This document shows, one piece after another, positions 44,355 through 53,604 of a DNA stretch of 64,000 nucleotides. Below the pieces are notes generated by a model. It was not told the DNA's origin. It saw only the letters and a list, made by a program, of their open reading frames with translations, and searched no databases. The stretch is from Candidatus Krumholzibacteriota bacterium (GTDB lineage: Bacteria > Krumholzibacteriota > Krumholzibacteriia > JAJRXK01). How positions within the stretch are numbered: the stretch's first letter is position 1; each line of letters starts with the position of its first letter. The DNA lies in NCBI GenBank assembly GCA_029262065.1, contig JAJDAC010000005.1, positions 62,001-126,000 of the forward strand, given 5' to 3'. Both the position numbers and the translations under genes were made by a program.

Positions 44355-46913
44355 TCATTCGAACTCGAACGTCACCTGATATGACGCGCTTCTCTGGTAC
44401 GATGCAGCGGAGTCGCAGTTTATGTTCTCGCTGTCGGATCCATAGATCTCGACCCGATACGAACCGGGAGTAAGGGACACCGCTTCGTCCAAATCGAGTC
44501 CGCCGTTCAGGCCGTCCCGCCACTCTGCGAAGACCTCGGTGCCGCGCCGCACGAACACGATCGAGCCGCCAACCAGCCTGCCCCGCACCCTGAGCAGGGT
44601 GGAGACCGGAACGTTCATGTCCACGTTTACGATGTACGAAACGTCGGACCGCGAAACGGCGATTGCAGCGTCGTAGTCTTCCAGAACGCAGTCACCCATT
44701 GAGCCCTCGAGCGTGGCCGATCCGTCCCAGTGGATCTTCTGCAGGTACTGGCCCGACGTGTCGTGAACCAGTTCCAGATCGCACGTGGCCGTGGCCGAAG
44801 CGCTGGCGGAAGCGCGGCCCAGCGTTGCCTGGGAGTTGCAATCCCACGCGAACTGGTGTCGTTCGTCGTGGGCCAGCGTTCGATAGTTCTCAGGAATGGC
44901 GGGATCGCCGCAGGGATCGCCCATGCTCGCCGGCGTTTCCTGGATGTCGTTGGCGTAGGCGCTGGTGAGCAGGAAGTGCCCGGCCGCAAAGGGCTTGATT
45001 CCGAACTCGGCCACGGTGACCTGGCTCTCGGCCGTGGCCACTGCGGTCGCCGTTTCCTCGGTTTGGTTGCCGAATGCGTCGGTCGCGGTGATGGTAATGT
45101 CGATGCGGCTGCTACCCGGATTCAGTCGGGCCAGGGTAATGAACTCGCCGTCCTGGTCGGTAAGTCCGGAGCTATCTTCCACGAAGCCGCCGGTGGTCGA
45201 CAGCGAAATTGAAATCCCCGCGCGGTAGTCGATGCTGCCATCTTCATTCCGTGTACCCGCCTTCACGCCCAGCGCATTGGCTCCGTCGGGCGAGATCGAG
45301 CCGGCAAAGCTCACCTCCAGCCCCAGTGGCTGGCGCACGCGAACCTGTACGTTGTTGGAAGCCACGATGTCCTCGCCAAAGGCCCCCGCGTTGTATTCGA
45401 AAACGCCCAGGTTGATGCCAATGGCATCGTCGTCCGACGATGGCTGCACGAAGACCGATGCGTCGCCCTGCGTGGCGCGCGCTTTCCATTCACCCACCGC
45501 GGAATCGATGTCCAGCAGGTTGGTGTTGAGCGTCCTGGCGTCGAACAGAATGGGATTGTCCAGTACCGCGGTCCATTCGATGTCGGGCACTTCGTACAGC
45601 TCGGCCGGCGTCAGCAGTTCGGGGTGTTCCTGCGAGTAGCCGTTGATCAGTCCGTTGATGGTGTTCACGACCCGCACCGAGATGCCCAGCACCAGCTGAT
45701 AGTCGACATCGTCGGTCGGAATGAAGATCCCGACGCCGTTGAGAAGCTGGGTGATGAAGTCATTCAGCGTGGTCGCGGGTGGATCGTTGGAAACGTTGAT
45801 GCGCCGGCTTGACTGGGTGTAGTCGCCGTCGCTGAGTTCGGTTTCCGCCAGGCTCAGCTCGATCGAATCGACTCGGGTGGGCATGAGCGCAACCAGGTGC
45901 TTGCTCAAGATGAAGTCGCTCAGCGCGTACACGAAGTTCGCGATGCCCATGACACGTGCCACGATGGTTCCCCGCAATGGGCCACTCAAGAATCGCTGTA
46001 CCAAGAGTGAAATGGTGCCGCCGACGGCGTTGACCCCCGCCACCCCCTGCGACAATCCGTGCAGGTACCACTCGGCGTAGCGCTTGGAGTACACGCTGAA
46101 TTGCATCAGCAGAGCCAGCTCGGTGTCGTCCAGCTCGATCGCCGACTTCCCGCGCGTGGCCAGCTTCGAGGCCACCGGTGCACTGAGCGAGGCCAGCTCG
46201 GTCATCTGTTCGGGAAGGTCCGTCGCACCCCACAGGTTGTCGAGCAGAGCCAACTGCTTCTCGTCCATGGCCGCCAGTTGTCGTTCCAACGCGTCTTCGC
46301 CCTCTCCGAACAGCATGGAGCGCAGCAACGGGACGATGGTGACCATCGCCTGCTCTTCGACGCCAGGCTGGATCGGCAAGCTGTTCAGGATGGTGTCCCA
46401 AGAGTCCAGGTATGACTCCATGGCCGCCAGCACCCGCGCGGACGCCCCCGGATCGGGTTCGGGAACGAGCACGTTGACCGCCGCCGGTAGTTCCACTCGC
46501 GAGCCGTCGGGGAACTGGAACGTGACGTCCATGGGCGCGTTGCTTGGAATCACCCGGAATGTTTCGAGGTCGACGTTCAGCGGCGGCATGATGTGGACTT
46601 CGCCGTTCTCGTTGCGAAGGAGCAGCGTGGGTTCGCCGTCGATCTCTACCTGGACCTGGTCCAGATCGACCTGCGCGGGGTCGAGGCCGGTTATCCGTAC
46701 GGTGGATCCGGCGGGGGCCGCGGGCTCGGCCAGGGTGAGCTCGGGCGGGCTGGGTGTGGTTGGGGGAGAAGCAACGTCGCTTCCGGAGCAGCCCACGATG
46801 GTAGCCAGGAAGACCACCAGGACCACCTGGATCGCCAGGCCCGGCAGGCCCGGCAGGCCGGGTAGAACCGGCAGGACCGGCAGAATGATTGGGTTCGGTC
46901 GGTTGCGTAGCAT
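44355..46913 (-). CDS. Large lipoprotein, paralogue of the protein at 23411
   Basis: 852 residues; ATG 46913 with GGAG 7 nt upstream. The signal region is unusual: a Pro-Leu-Gly repeat (PVLPVLPGLPGLPGL) precedes the hydrophobic VVLVVFLATIVGC lipobox. The protein follows the same plan as the lipoprotein at 23411: an opening IPT-like beta module (GSTVRITGLDPAQVDLDQVQ), a long helical part with LALLMQFSVYSKRYAEWYL, ILSKHLVALMPTRVDSIEL, SNDPP, then VVASNNVQVRV. C-terminal Ig-like domains follow, including TGGFVEDSSGLTDQDGEFI. It differs from its paralogue in the last 250 residues. No enzyme motif. Likely surface anchored. Confidence 0.82.
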   Translation of the reverse strand: MLRNRPNPIILPVLPVLPGLPGLPGLAIQVVLVVFLATIVGCSGSDVASPPTTPSPPELTLAEPAAPAGSTVRITGLDPAQVDLDQVQVEIDGEPTLLLRNENGEVHIMPPLNVDLETFRVIPSNAPMDVTFQFPDGSRVELPAAVNVLVPEPDPGASARVLAAMESYLDSWDTILNSLPIQPGVEEQAMVTIVPLLRSMLFGEGEDALERQLAAMDEKQLALLDNLWGATDLPEQMTELASLSAPVASKLATRGKSAIELDDTELALLMQFSVYSKRYAEWYLHGLSQGVAGVNAVGGTISLLVQRFLSGPLRGTIVARVMGIANFVYALSDFILSKHLVALMPTRVDSIELSLAETELSDGDYTQSSRRINVSNDPPATTLNDFITQLLNGVGIFIPTDDVDYQLVLGISVRVVNTINGLINGYSQEHPELLTPAELYEVPDIEWTAVLDNPILFDARTLNTNLLDIDSAVGEWKARATQGDASVFVQPSSDDDAIGINLGVFEYNAGAFGEDIVASNNVQVRVRQPLGLEVSFAGSISPDGANALGVKAGTRNEDGSIDYRAGISISLSTTGGFVEDSSGLTDQDGEFITLARLNPGSSRIDITITATDAFGNQTEETATAVATAESQVTVAEFGIKPFAAGHFLLTSAYANDIQETPASMGDPCGDPAIPENYRTLAHDERHQFAWDCNSQATLGRASASASATATCDLELVHDTSGQYLQKIHWDGSATLEGSMGDCVLEDYDAAIAVSRSDVSYIVNVDMNVPVSTLLRVRGRLVGGSIVFVRRGTEVFAEWRDGLNGGLDLDEAVSLTPGSYRVEIYGSDSENINCDSAASYQRSASYQVTFEFE

Positions 46914-47057
46914 CGGACGACTCCATGCGTTGACGTGCCTGTAGGGAGCGGAAACCCCGGTTGGGTCTTCCCCTCCTCAATCCGAACACGACAACGGGAG
47001 CTGAAACCCGACAGTCAAAAAGAGGCCAGCAATGTATTGGGTGTACTCAAAGATTAT

Positions 47058-47504
47058 TCAATCGAGTGTCAGGTTGAACGAATACACCAGCGCCTGTTCG
47101 TCCTTGCCGCCAGCGTTGGCGTACAGATTTCTGGCTGGCTCGTTGTCGGGCTCCGTGGTAACCCACGCTTCACGACATCCGAGTTCCCGGCCCAGCTCGA
47201 ACAACGCTTCCAATAGCCTCCGCCCGATTCCCTTTCGCTGGTAGTCCGGCGCGACGCCTACTTCGTTGATCCACAACTCAACCGGCTTGTCAGGATGGAT
47301 GTAGTCGATGGCCGACGCCATGCCTACCACCGTGCCTTCCGCCATCGCGACCGCCAGATGGTGGCGGGGGTCGGCCAGGAATTCTGCGCTCAGTTTCGGA
47401 TGCACGGGATTGTCGAACACACCCGGAGCGACGCTGTCCAATACGTGGGAGTCGCTTGATTTCAAGATGCGAACTTCGATGTTCGGCGGTGTAGTGGGCT
47501 TCAC
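47058..47504 (-). CDS. GNAT acetyltransferase, AAC(3)-I-like
   Basis: 148 residues from GTG 47504. Typical GNAT fold: the acetyl-CoA loop is VAPDYQRKGIGRRLLEALF, preceded by the beta strand LWINEVGV. The segments HPKLSAEFLADPRHHLAVA, GMASAIDYIHPDKP and GCREAWVTTE resemble AAC(3)-I aminoglycoside acetyltransferases and their many uncharacterised chromosomal relatives. It may acetylate an amino sugar or a small amine, but activity on antibiotics cannot be concluded. Cytosolic. Flanked by unrelated genes, no operon partner. Confidence 0.85.
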   Translation of the reverse strand: MKPTTPPNIEVRILKSSDSHVLDSVAPGVFDNPVHPKLSAEFLADPRHHLAVAMAEGTVVGMASAIDYIHPDKPVELWINEVGVAPDYQRKGIGRRLLEALFELGRELGCREAWVTTEPDNEPARNLYANAGGKDEQALVYSFNLTLD

Positions 47505-47668
47505 TGCGTCTCATCCCTCGATCGTTGAAGTCGAAAATATTGAAGCCTTACCCCGGCGGTTCATCGTATCACCGGCCGCTCTAGCTCGTCCAATCACCCT
47601 ACCAGCACTACCACCTCGGTCGCACCTACTTCGGCGACAGCCCCGCCGGTGCCCTGAACGAGTGCCGA

Positions 47669-48649
47669 TCAGAAAACGTCCGCCCGGAACAAGACAATGG
47701 TCAGGTATCCACCGTATCCCAGAAGCAACAGCAAGCCTTCGAGGCGCGAAATACTTCCCCCTGACCGAATCATCGGAACGAGAGCAAGGGTGGCCAGCAC
47801 CATGATCGGCACGTCGAATGCGAGAATCTGAGGGCTCAGCGTTTGCGGACGAACGATGGCCGATATACCCAGAATCCCGAACACGTTGAAGATGCTCGAA
47901 CCGATGATGTTGCCCACGGCGATATCCGGGTTTCGTCTTCCCGCGGCCACGATCGAGGTTACGAGTTCGGGCAGGGACGTCCCCACGGAAACAACGGTCA
48001 GCCCAATCATCAGTTCGGACATGCCGGCGGCTCGCGCCAGCGTCAAGGCAGAACCAACGAATGCCCTCGACCCAAGAACGAGAAGGGTCAGCCCTCCGGC
48101 TACCAGGACCACGTTCACCCAGGTCTGGTCCAATGCTCTGAGCTTCGGAGTTTCGACTGTATCCAGGAGTTCATCTTTGGCCATCTGGGTATCTTGTGAA
48201 CTCGCTCGCCGACTGGACCGGTAGGCGACGAGCAGGTAGATAACCAGCGAGGACACCAGCAGCACACCCGCGCCCCTCGGCAGCGTGCCGCCGAACCCCA
48301 GGCTCAACCAAGGTGCCGCCGCAGCCACAACCGCAACCGCGAGGTCTCGGCGCAGCGCACGAAGGTGCGCACGAATTGGATGAATGAGGGCGGTAATCCC
48401 GACGACCACACCGATGTTGAAGATGTTGGAGCCAATCACGTTTCCCACGCTCACGTCGGTCGACCCTTCCAAGGTCGCGACGACACTCGCAGCAAGCTCC
48501 GGACTCGACGTGCCGAACCCGACAATGGTCAGGCCAACGAAAAGCGGCGACAGTCCCATGCGTAGCGCAAGGAACGAAGCCCCCCGAACGAGGGCTTCGG
48601 CCCCGAGAGTGACCACACCAAGTGATACTATGAGAGAGATCCATTCCAA
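47669..48649 (-). CDS. CaCA-family Na+/Ca2+ exchanger
   Basis: 326 residues if started at TTG 48649, which has GAGGAA 7 nt upstream and puts the first membrane span at the N-terminus as in other family members; a start 48 nt earlier would add a charged leader. Ten membrane spans with the two alpha repeats of the cation/Ca2+ exchanger superfamily: FGTSSPELAASVVA with GNVIGSNIFNIG, and VGTSLPELVTSIVA with GNIIGSSIFNVFG. Both acidic Glu residues needed for Ca2+ binding are present. It exports Ca2+ in exchange for Na+ or H+ in the inner membrane, which may matter in a cell with many calcium-loop exported proteins. Confidence 0.92.
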   Translation of the reverse strand: MEWISLIVSLGVVTLGAEALVRGASFLALRMGLSPLFVGLTIVGFGTSSPELAASVVATLEGSTDVSVGNVIGSNIFNIGVVVGITALIHPIRAHLRALRRDLAVAVVAAAAPWLSLGFGGTLPRGAGVLLVSSLVIYLLVAYRSSRRASSQDTQMAKDELLDTVETPKLRALDQTWVNVVLVAGGLTLLVLGSRAFVGSALTLARAAGMSELMIGLTVVSVGTSLPELVTSIVAAGRRNPDIAVGNIIGSSIFNVFGILGISAIVRPQTLSPQILAFDVPIMVLATLALVPMIRSGGSISRLEGLLLLLGYGGYLTIVLFRADVF

Positions 48650-48713
48650 CGTGGTTCCTCGTTTCCGCCGGGTGCTGCCGTTCTTGGATTCTCCCACAAG
48701 CTCCGGACATCAG

Positions 48714-48742
48714 AAAGCCCCGCCTCCAAACGGAGACGGGGC
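48714..48742 (-). terminator. Rho-independent terminator of subtilase gene
   Basis: An 11-bp stem with one G-T pair (48717-48727 with 48732-48742) and a 4-nt loop; on the minus strand TTTCTGATG follows. It lies about 110 nt past the subtilase stop. Confidence 0.8.
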
Positions 48743-48807
48743 CACTTTCTTGTCTGAATCGGAACGGCCTCACGGACCATTCTCGACGAACTCTATCGAC
48801 GGATTCC

Positions 48808-48850
48808 GTCGACAGACTCTACATGTCGACAGACTCTACATATAGTCTGT
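48808..48850. repeat. 17-bp perfect tandem repeat and palindrome after subtilase stop
   Basis: GTCGACAGACTCTACAT occurs at 48808-48824 and immediately again at 48825-48841. The second copy also pairs with AGTCTGT (48844-48850) to form a small hairpin directly after the subtilase stop codon. Confidence 0.75.
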
Positions 48851-51800
48851 CTACTTGAGCAGAACCATCCGTCCCTTATCCAGGGTTTCTCCACCCATCT
48901 CCAGTTGGTAGTGGTAGGTACCACTCACCACCTGCTCGCCGCGGTTGTCGGTGCCGTTCCACACCAGCATGTGCGTTCCCGTGGACAGAGTCTGTCCACC
49001 CAGCACACTCACCAAACGACCCGCCACATCGTAGATGCGAACGTTCGCCACGCCCGAGCGCGGCAGATCGAATCGGATCTCCGTCATGGGGTTGAAGGGG
49101 TTGGGATAGTTCGCCAGGTTCACGCCGCGGAACACATACGTGCCGCTCGGTGCGCCACCCTGACTGTTGATCTCGGCCGTGGGCATCTGCACGTCGGCGC
49201 CGTCGACCCGCACCCCACGCAACCTTGTCGTAGTCGTTGCATCACCAGCGATGGCGATGGAAGGCGACTCGACACCGGCCGAAAGCAGCTGGGCCGGTCG
49301 TAGGTACAGTTGAGCCGGCGCGGCGTTGGTAACCTGCAGTCGCACGCTGGCCAGTACCAAAGACTGGCCGTTCTCACCGCGCACCACGCCGCCGGTTCCC
49401 ACTACATGATCGCCACCGCTTCCCACATCCAGGGATGCATCGGGCAGCAACCACTCCAGCACCCTGACGTTGTCGGAGGTCTCGAGCGACCCCTCCCAAC
49501 CCAGAATGCCTTCCGCCGTTGCGGGTCCCTTCAGAACCACGTACGCCGAGACCGTGCGGCCGGGCTCCAGCGAGGTTACGCGCTGGGTGCCGGCCTGGTC
49601 GAAGTACAGGCCCATGTCGTCCAGGACCACTGCGTCCGAGGTTGCAACGGCTGACTTGCTCAGGCAGGCCGCGCCCACTGCGTTGGCGAGTTGGCCCACG
49701 TCGACCAGGTTTAGGGTGCCGTCCCAGACGAAATCGCTTCGGTAGTTGTATGCACCGCCGAAGTCGTTCGCGAACTCACCCACATCGATCAGGTTCACGT
49801 CCAGATCACCGTTGATGTCGGAGCTGTTGGAAAGCAGACTACCGGTCCCGGTGAAGATCGCCGACACGGATGGCACGTAGTCCATACTCACCTCGGTGAA
49901 GAACGACCCACCCGCGCTGAGGGCCTGACTGAACAAGGTCGTTCCCGTTCCGTCGGTCGGACCGTCGGCCGTGGCCCCATCGGGGCATGTGATGAACGAA
50001 GCGCCCGTCAGATAGATTTCCGAAGCGGGAATTCCAACCAACGGCAGGCCGCCGGGGCTGCTGAGCACGTTGACGGTGAACGATCCATCGGCGGGAACCG
50101 CGAGGTCTCCCGGAGTTCCGGACCAGAGCCAGGCCTGGTTGATCGGCGTGCCCGATCCATCCGGAACGCTGTACACCGACTTCTCCCCGGGAACGGGAAG
50201 GTCAATCGTCATCTGCACGGCGGGACGGACACGCAGCGTGACCTCTATCGGCCCAGTGCCTTCCAACGGATGGCGGACGACGGTAAGCCCGTACCATTCG
50301 GCACTGGTCGAAGCCACGTCAATGAACGCGAATCCGCTGGGGTCCGTGGGGACCTGGGCGAGGGCCGCGGCATTGTTGCCGATGGTGAACGTGGGATCAT
50401 AGACGTTCAGCGTTACCGGTTGCGTCGCGCCGGTCACTTCCACCGAGACCCTGAACGTCGCGGCGGCATCGGGGGAGCGTATCTCGCGCACGATCAGCAT
50501 CTCGTCGTTGGCCAGGGGTACCGATTCCGTAGCGCCGTTGTCGACGAAGTACGGAGTTCCCGAGTACCTGGTCTCGACGAAATACGACCCGGTCCCACCC
50601 AGATTGTAGACGGCGACCTCATGGGCTGTACCAACCGTGTTGTCGTTCACGAGAACGAAGTCAGTCGCGCCCGGTCCGCCCGCCGACCAGATCCCCGTCC
50701 AGCTGCCTGAGTCGAGGCCGGTGAACACATCTGTCGATGGGTTCATCAAATAGGGGTCGTAGTTGTCCGCCAGGCTGGCGGCGTGCGTAGCCACCGCTCG
50801 CCAGTATCCTGCGCCAAAATCTGCTGGCATGCCGACGGCATCGTTCAACGATTCGGCGACGTTGCCGCTGGCAATCACCACGAGGTTGTCCGCGGTGAAA
50901 ACCGGAGGTGCGGCCCGTGAGGCCAGGGTGTTTGGCGTCATGTCAACCGGGGTCCATACGTACTGACGTCCGAAGTTGTTGTTCGTCTCGTCCGGCTCGG
51001 GAAAATCGTTCGGATCGTCAAGCAAGACGGTCACCGCGTGGCGGCCGCCGGTCACGGATTGCCCGGCGTTCAGAAAATGAAATCCGCCGCCGATGCCGGT
51101 CGCAGCTGCGGAGAAGGCGATACGGTTGACACCGTCGATACGCGTCCACCACTGCATACCGGCCATGGAGGTTGCGTTGCCGAAGTTGCGGAACGCGCCG
51201 TTCAGGTACGACGTACCGTCACCGGTCAGGGTTGCGGGAACCGGCACACTGCCGAACGTACTCGTGGCTACTTCGCGCGGTACGACCGGGTCGAACCATC
51301 CCGCTTCTTCAAACGCCACGAAGTCCGGTTGCGCAAGCGCCGCGCCCGCGTTGACCAGACCGTACCCGGAGTAGCGATCCCAGCCCGCGCCGGCTTCCAC
51401 GTTCACCACGTCGGTAGCGGTGGCAACCAGCTGCGCGCGTACCTGGGCGTTGGTCCAGGCGGGATAGGCCGAGCGCAGTAGCGCGACTACGCCGGCGGCG
51501 TAGGGCGTGGCGCATGACGTTCCGTTGAACCAGTCGCTGTAGTCGCCGGGATCGTATGCCAGTGCACCCTGGATGTCGGTGGTGGGCAGGATCGTCGGCG
51601 CAATGACGTCCACCGCATTGACCGCGTCCTGCGTGTTCACACCGTAGCTGGATCCCCACCAACGCTCACCGTCGCAGGTGTAGCTGTTGGGATCGGTGAC
51701 CACGCCAGGATTCACCTCGGCGCCGTTCGAACTGCTTCGCTTGCGGTCTCCACAAGGAGATGCCGCGCCCACGGCGATCACGTTGGTGTAGGCCGAAGGG

Positions 51801-52921
51801 TACGAAATGGACGAACTGTTGGAGTTACCCGTGGCCGCCAGCAGCACCACGTCCAGGCCGTAGGCGTAGTTCGCGGCGTCCTGGGCGGCTTGGTTGTAGG
51901 AACTGCCACCGAAGCTCATGCTGATGACCGTCGCGCCGTTGTTGGCGGCGTAGTAGATCGACGCGATCCACGCCGACGACGGAAGACCACCGGTCGTCGT
52001 GAAGTCGGAAATACTCTTCAGCGGCATGACGGAGCATCCGCCGGCCACGCCGGCCACGCCGAGTGCATTGTTTGCACGCGCAGCGGCCACGCCGGCACAC
52101 GCGGTGCCATGACCTGGCCCGTAGCCGTTGGCCAAAGACGGCGTGTTGTCGTTGGGGTTGTTGTCGCCGTCGGCGTAATCCCAACCGTTGATGTCGTCGA
52201 TCAATCCGTTGAAGTCGTCGTCGACGCCGTTCAAGACCTCACCGGGGTTGGTCCAGATGCGCAGGTCTGGGTGGGTCATGTCCACGCCGCTGTCGATGAT
52301 GGCAATGACCACGTTGGCGTCGCCGTATCCCTGCGACGAGTCCCAGGCCGTCTGTGCCTTCGCATCGAAGCCCACGGTTCCCACTGGCACGCCGGCCGGA
52401 TGGCCGCCGCAACCCCAGCAGTAGTTCTTCATCTGACCGGTGTTGTTGTGTCCCCACTGAAGCGCGTACTTGGTGTCGTTGGGGATGGCCGACGTATAGC
52501 TCAAGAACTCCGGCTCGGCGAATTCTACGTTGGGGTCCTTGGCGTAACGGGCAGCAATAGCCACCACGTCGGCGCCAACCGGCAGCTCGAGTATGCGCCA
52601 GCGCGACATGCCGATGGCCGGGTTGCGATCGGTACGGGCCGAAACCCCCGCCAACGGCGAGATGCTCTGCACCTGTTCCTGCGTGGCGATTTCATCGAGT
52701 GAGGCAATGCCCACGAGCGCGGTCGCGCCCTTGGACGCGTCGGCAATTTCCAGGGCATTCATGATGCTGGCCTGGAACTTCACGAGCACGCGGCCCGAGT
52801 GGATCGGACGATCGGCCGTGTCAGGCTGACCAACCAGGTTTGGCGCGTTGGCGAATGCCGACGTAGCGAAGACGACCAGTGTGAGCAGAAGGGTCAGGCT
52901 GCGAAATGTAGATTTCTTCAC
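48851..52921 (-). CDS. Secreted subtilisin-like serine protease (S8) with CARDB, dockerin-like and FlgD-like C-terminal modules
   Basis: 1356 residues from GTG 52921. Signal peptide LLLTLVVFATSAFA. A propeptide (residues 40-145, RVLVKFQAS...EFAEPEF) precedes a complete S8 domain: Asp210 (IAIIDSGVDMTHPDL), His271 (GHGTACAGVAA), oxyanion Asn366 (AATGN), Ser469 (NGTSCATPYAAG). A calcium-type loop rich in Asp/Asn (GDNNPNDN) lies near 252. Next come a CARDB-like domain ending FPEPDETNNNFG, further beta domains, a dockerin-like pair (DINGDLDVNLIDVGEF and DGTLNLVDVGQLAN), a cohesin-like beta region, and a FlgD/T9SS-like tail (NYPNPFNPMT, IYDVAGRLVSVL, MVLLK). An extracellular protease, probably surface retained. 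Translationally coupled to the small exported protein upstream. Confidence 0.93.
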   Translation of the reverse strand: MKKSTFRSLTLLLTLVVFATSAFANAPNLVGQPDTADRPIHSGRVLVKFQASIMNALEIADASKGATALVGIASLDEIATQEQVQSISPLAGVSARTDRNPAIGMSRWRILELPVGADVVAIAARYAKDPNVEFAEPEFLSYTSAIPNDTKYALQWGHNNTGQMKNYCWGCGGHPAGVPVGTVGFDAKAQTAWDSSQGYGDANVVIAIIDSGVDMTHPDLRIWTNPGEVLNGVDDDFNGLIDDINGWDYADGDNNPNDNTPSLANGYGPGHGTACAGVAAARANNALGVAGVAGGCSVMPLKSISDFTTTGGLPSSAWIASIYYAANNGATVISMSFGGSSYNQAAQDAANYAYGLDVVLLAATGNSNSSSISYPSAYTNVIAVGAASPCGDRKRSSSNGAEVNPGVVTDPNSYTCDGERWWGSSYGVNTQDAVNAVDVIAPTILPTTDIQGALAYDPGDYSDWFNGTSCATPYAAGVVALLRSAYPAWTNAQVRAQLVATATDVVNVEAGAGWDRYSGYGLVNAGAALAQPDFVAFEEAGWFDPVVPREVATSTFGSVPVPATLTGDGTSYLNGAFRNFGNATSMAGMQWWTRIDGVNRIAFSAAATGIGGGFHFLNAGQSVTGGRHAVTVLLDDPNDFPEPDETNNNFGRQYVWTPVDMTPNTLASRAAPPVFTADNLVVIASGNVAESLNDAVGMPADFGAGYWRAVATHAASLADNYDPYLMNPSTDVFTGLDSGSWTGIWSAGGPGATDFVLVNDNTVGTAHEVAVYNLGGTGSYFVETRYSGTPYFVDNGATESVPLANDEMLIVREIRSPDAAATFRVSVEVTGATQPVTLNVYDPTFTIGNNAAALAQVPTDPSGFAFIDVASTSAEWYGLTVVRHPLEGTGPIEVTLRVRPAVQMTIDLPVPGEKSVYSVPDGSGTPINQAWLWSGTPGDLAVPADGSFTVNVLSSPGGLPLVGIPASEIYLTGASFITCPDGATADGPTDGTGTTLFSQALSAGGSFFTEVSMDYVPSVSAIFTGTGSLLSNSSDINGDLDVNLIDVGEFANDFGGAYNYRSDFVWDGTLNLVDVGQLANAVGAACLSKSAVATSDAVVLDDMGLYFDQAGTQRVTSLEPGRTVSAYVVLKGPATAEGILGWEGSLETSDNVRVLEWLLPDASLDVGSGGDHVVGTGGVVRGENGQSLVLASVRLQVTNAAPAQLYLRPAQLLSAGVESPSIAIAGDATTTTRLRGVRVDGADVQMPTAEINSQGGAPSGTYVFRGVNLANYPNPFNPMTEIRFDLPRSGVANVRIYDVAGRLVSVLGGQTLSTGTHMLVWNGTDNRGEQVVSGTYHYQLEMGGETLDKGRMVLLK

Positions 52922-53433
52922 TACCGATCACCTCCTTGCTTACCAAAGCGGGACTTGCTGCTGCCCGTCGGGGCGGCCTTGGCATTGCTGGGAACGGCGG
53001 GCGTATCACGCACTGCCTTCTCGGCCCGCAGTACGGTCTGCGGATTCTTCGAAACCTCGATGAGGCGCGCGATATTGGTTTCGATCTTCTTGGCCAACTC
53101 GGTGTTTCCCACACTCTGGGCGTACTCGAGTTGGTAACCGAAGATGTCCAGGCGCAGTTGCAGCGAGGCGTCTTCCATCTGGCGTTGGATCGCCGGGCGT
53201 TGCTCAGCCGAGGTCGCGAGCGAGCGGTCGGTAAGCAGCTTCACTTGCTGTTGGTATTGTTCCACGCGGGTCTCAATCTGCTGCGCGACCTGGATCGCGG
53301 GGAGCATTGAAACCGCTGGCGCGGCTTGTTCCACGGCGGGCGTTGGACTGGATGCCTGTGGAATGGGAGAAGAAGCAGGAGCGGTCGAAACGGCCAGGAG
53401 CGAGAGGGCCCCGGCCAGGAGAGCATGGTGCAT
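52921..53433 (-). CDS. Small exported helical protein coupled to subtilase
   Basis: 170 residues from ATG 53433 (AAGGAG 6 nt upstream), the start that gives the signal peptide HHALLAGALSLLAVSTAPA. A Pro/Ala-rich stretch (SPIPQASSPTPAVEQAAPA) leads to a long amphipathic helical region (VAQQIETRVEQYQQQVKLL, LQLRLDIFGYQLEYAQ) that may form a coiled coil. The tail is basic and flexible. Its stop TAG shares one base with the GTG of the subtilase, so the two are made together; a chaperone, inhibitor or carrier for the protease is an attractive guess but nothing in the sequence proves it. No family recognised. Confidence 0.75.
   Translation of the reverse strand: MHHALLAGALSLLAVSTAPASSPIPQASSPTPAVEQAAPAVSMLPAIQVAQQIETRVEQYQQQVKLLTDRSLATSAEQRPAIQRQMEDASLQLRLDIFGYQLEYAQSVGNTELAKKIETNIARLIEVSKNPQTVLRAEKAVRDTPAVPSNAKAAPTGSSKSRFGKQGGDR
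52926..52937 (-). promoter_or_regulatory. Extended Shine-Dalgarno of subtilase gene
   Basis: AAGGAGGTGATC on the minus strand is a full match to the usual 3' end of 16S rRNA. The GGAGG core is about 9 nt before the GTG at 52921, which fixes this start although the codon is GTG. Confidence 0.85.
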
Positions 53434-53604
53434 GTGACTCCTTGAAAATATTGCAGATAGGCGGATAGGCCCACATAGAAAGCGCCACCGAATGGGAGCG
53501 GTAACAGCGCTCAATGATACACGAGTTGATCAACTGTGGGTTGAGGGTCTTCCCGGAGTCGTATTTGGGCGCGGCGATCCGACGCGGAAACGGGTTCACT
53601 AGGT

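Noticed and set aside
47585-47668. Possible transposase tail (QHYHLGRTYFGDSPAG in one plus frame)
   Set aside because: It resembles the YYHxxRTHxxL ending of integrase-type transposases, but it is only 28 codons with no further support.
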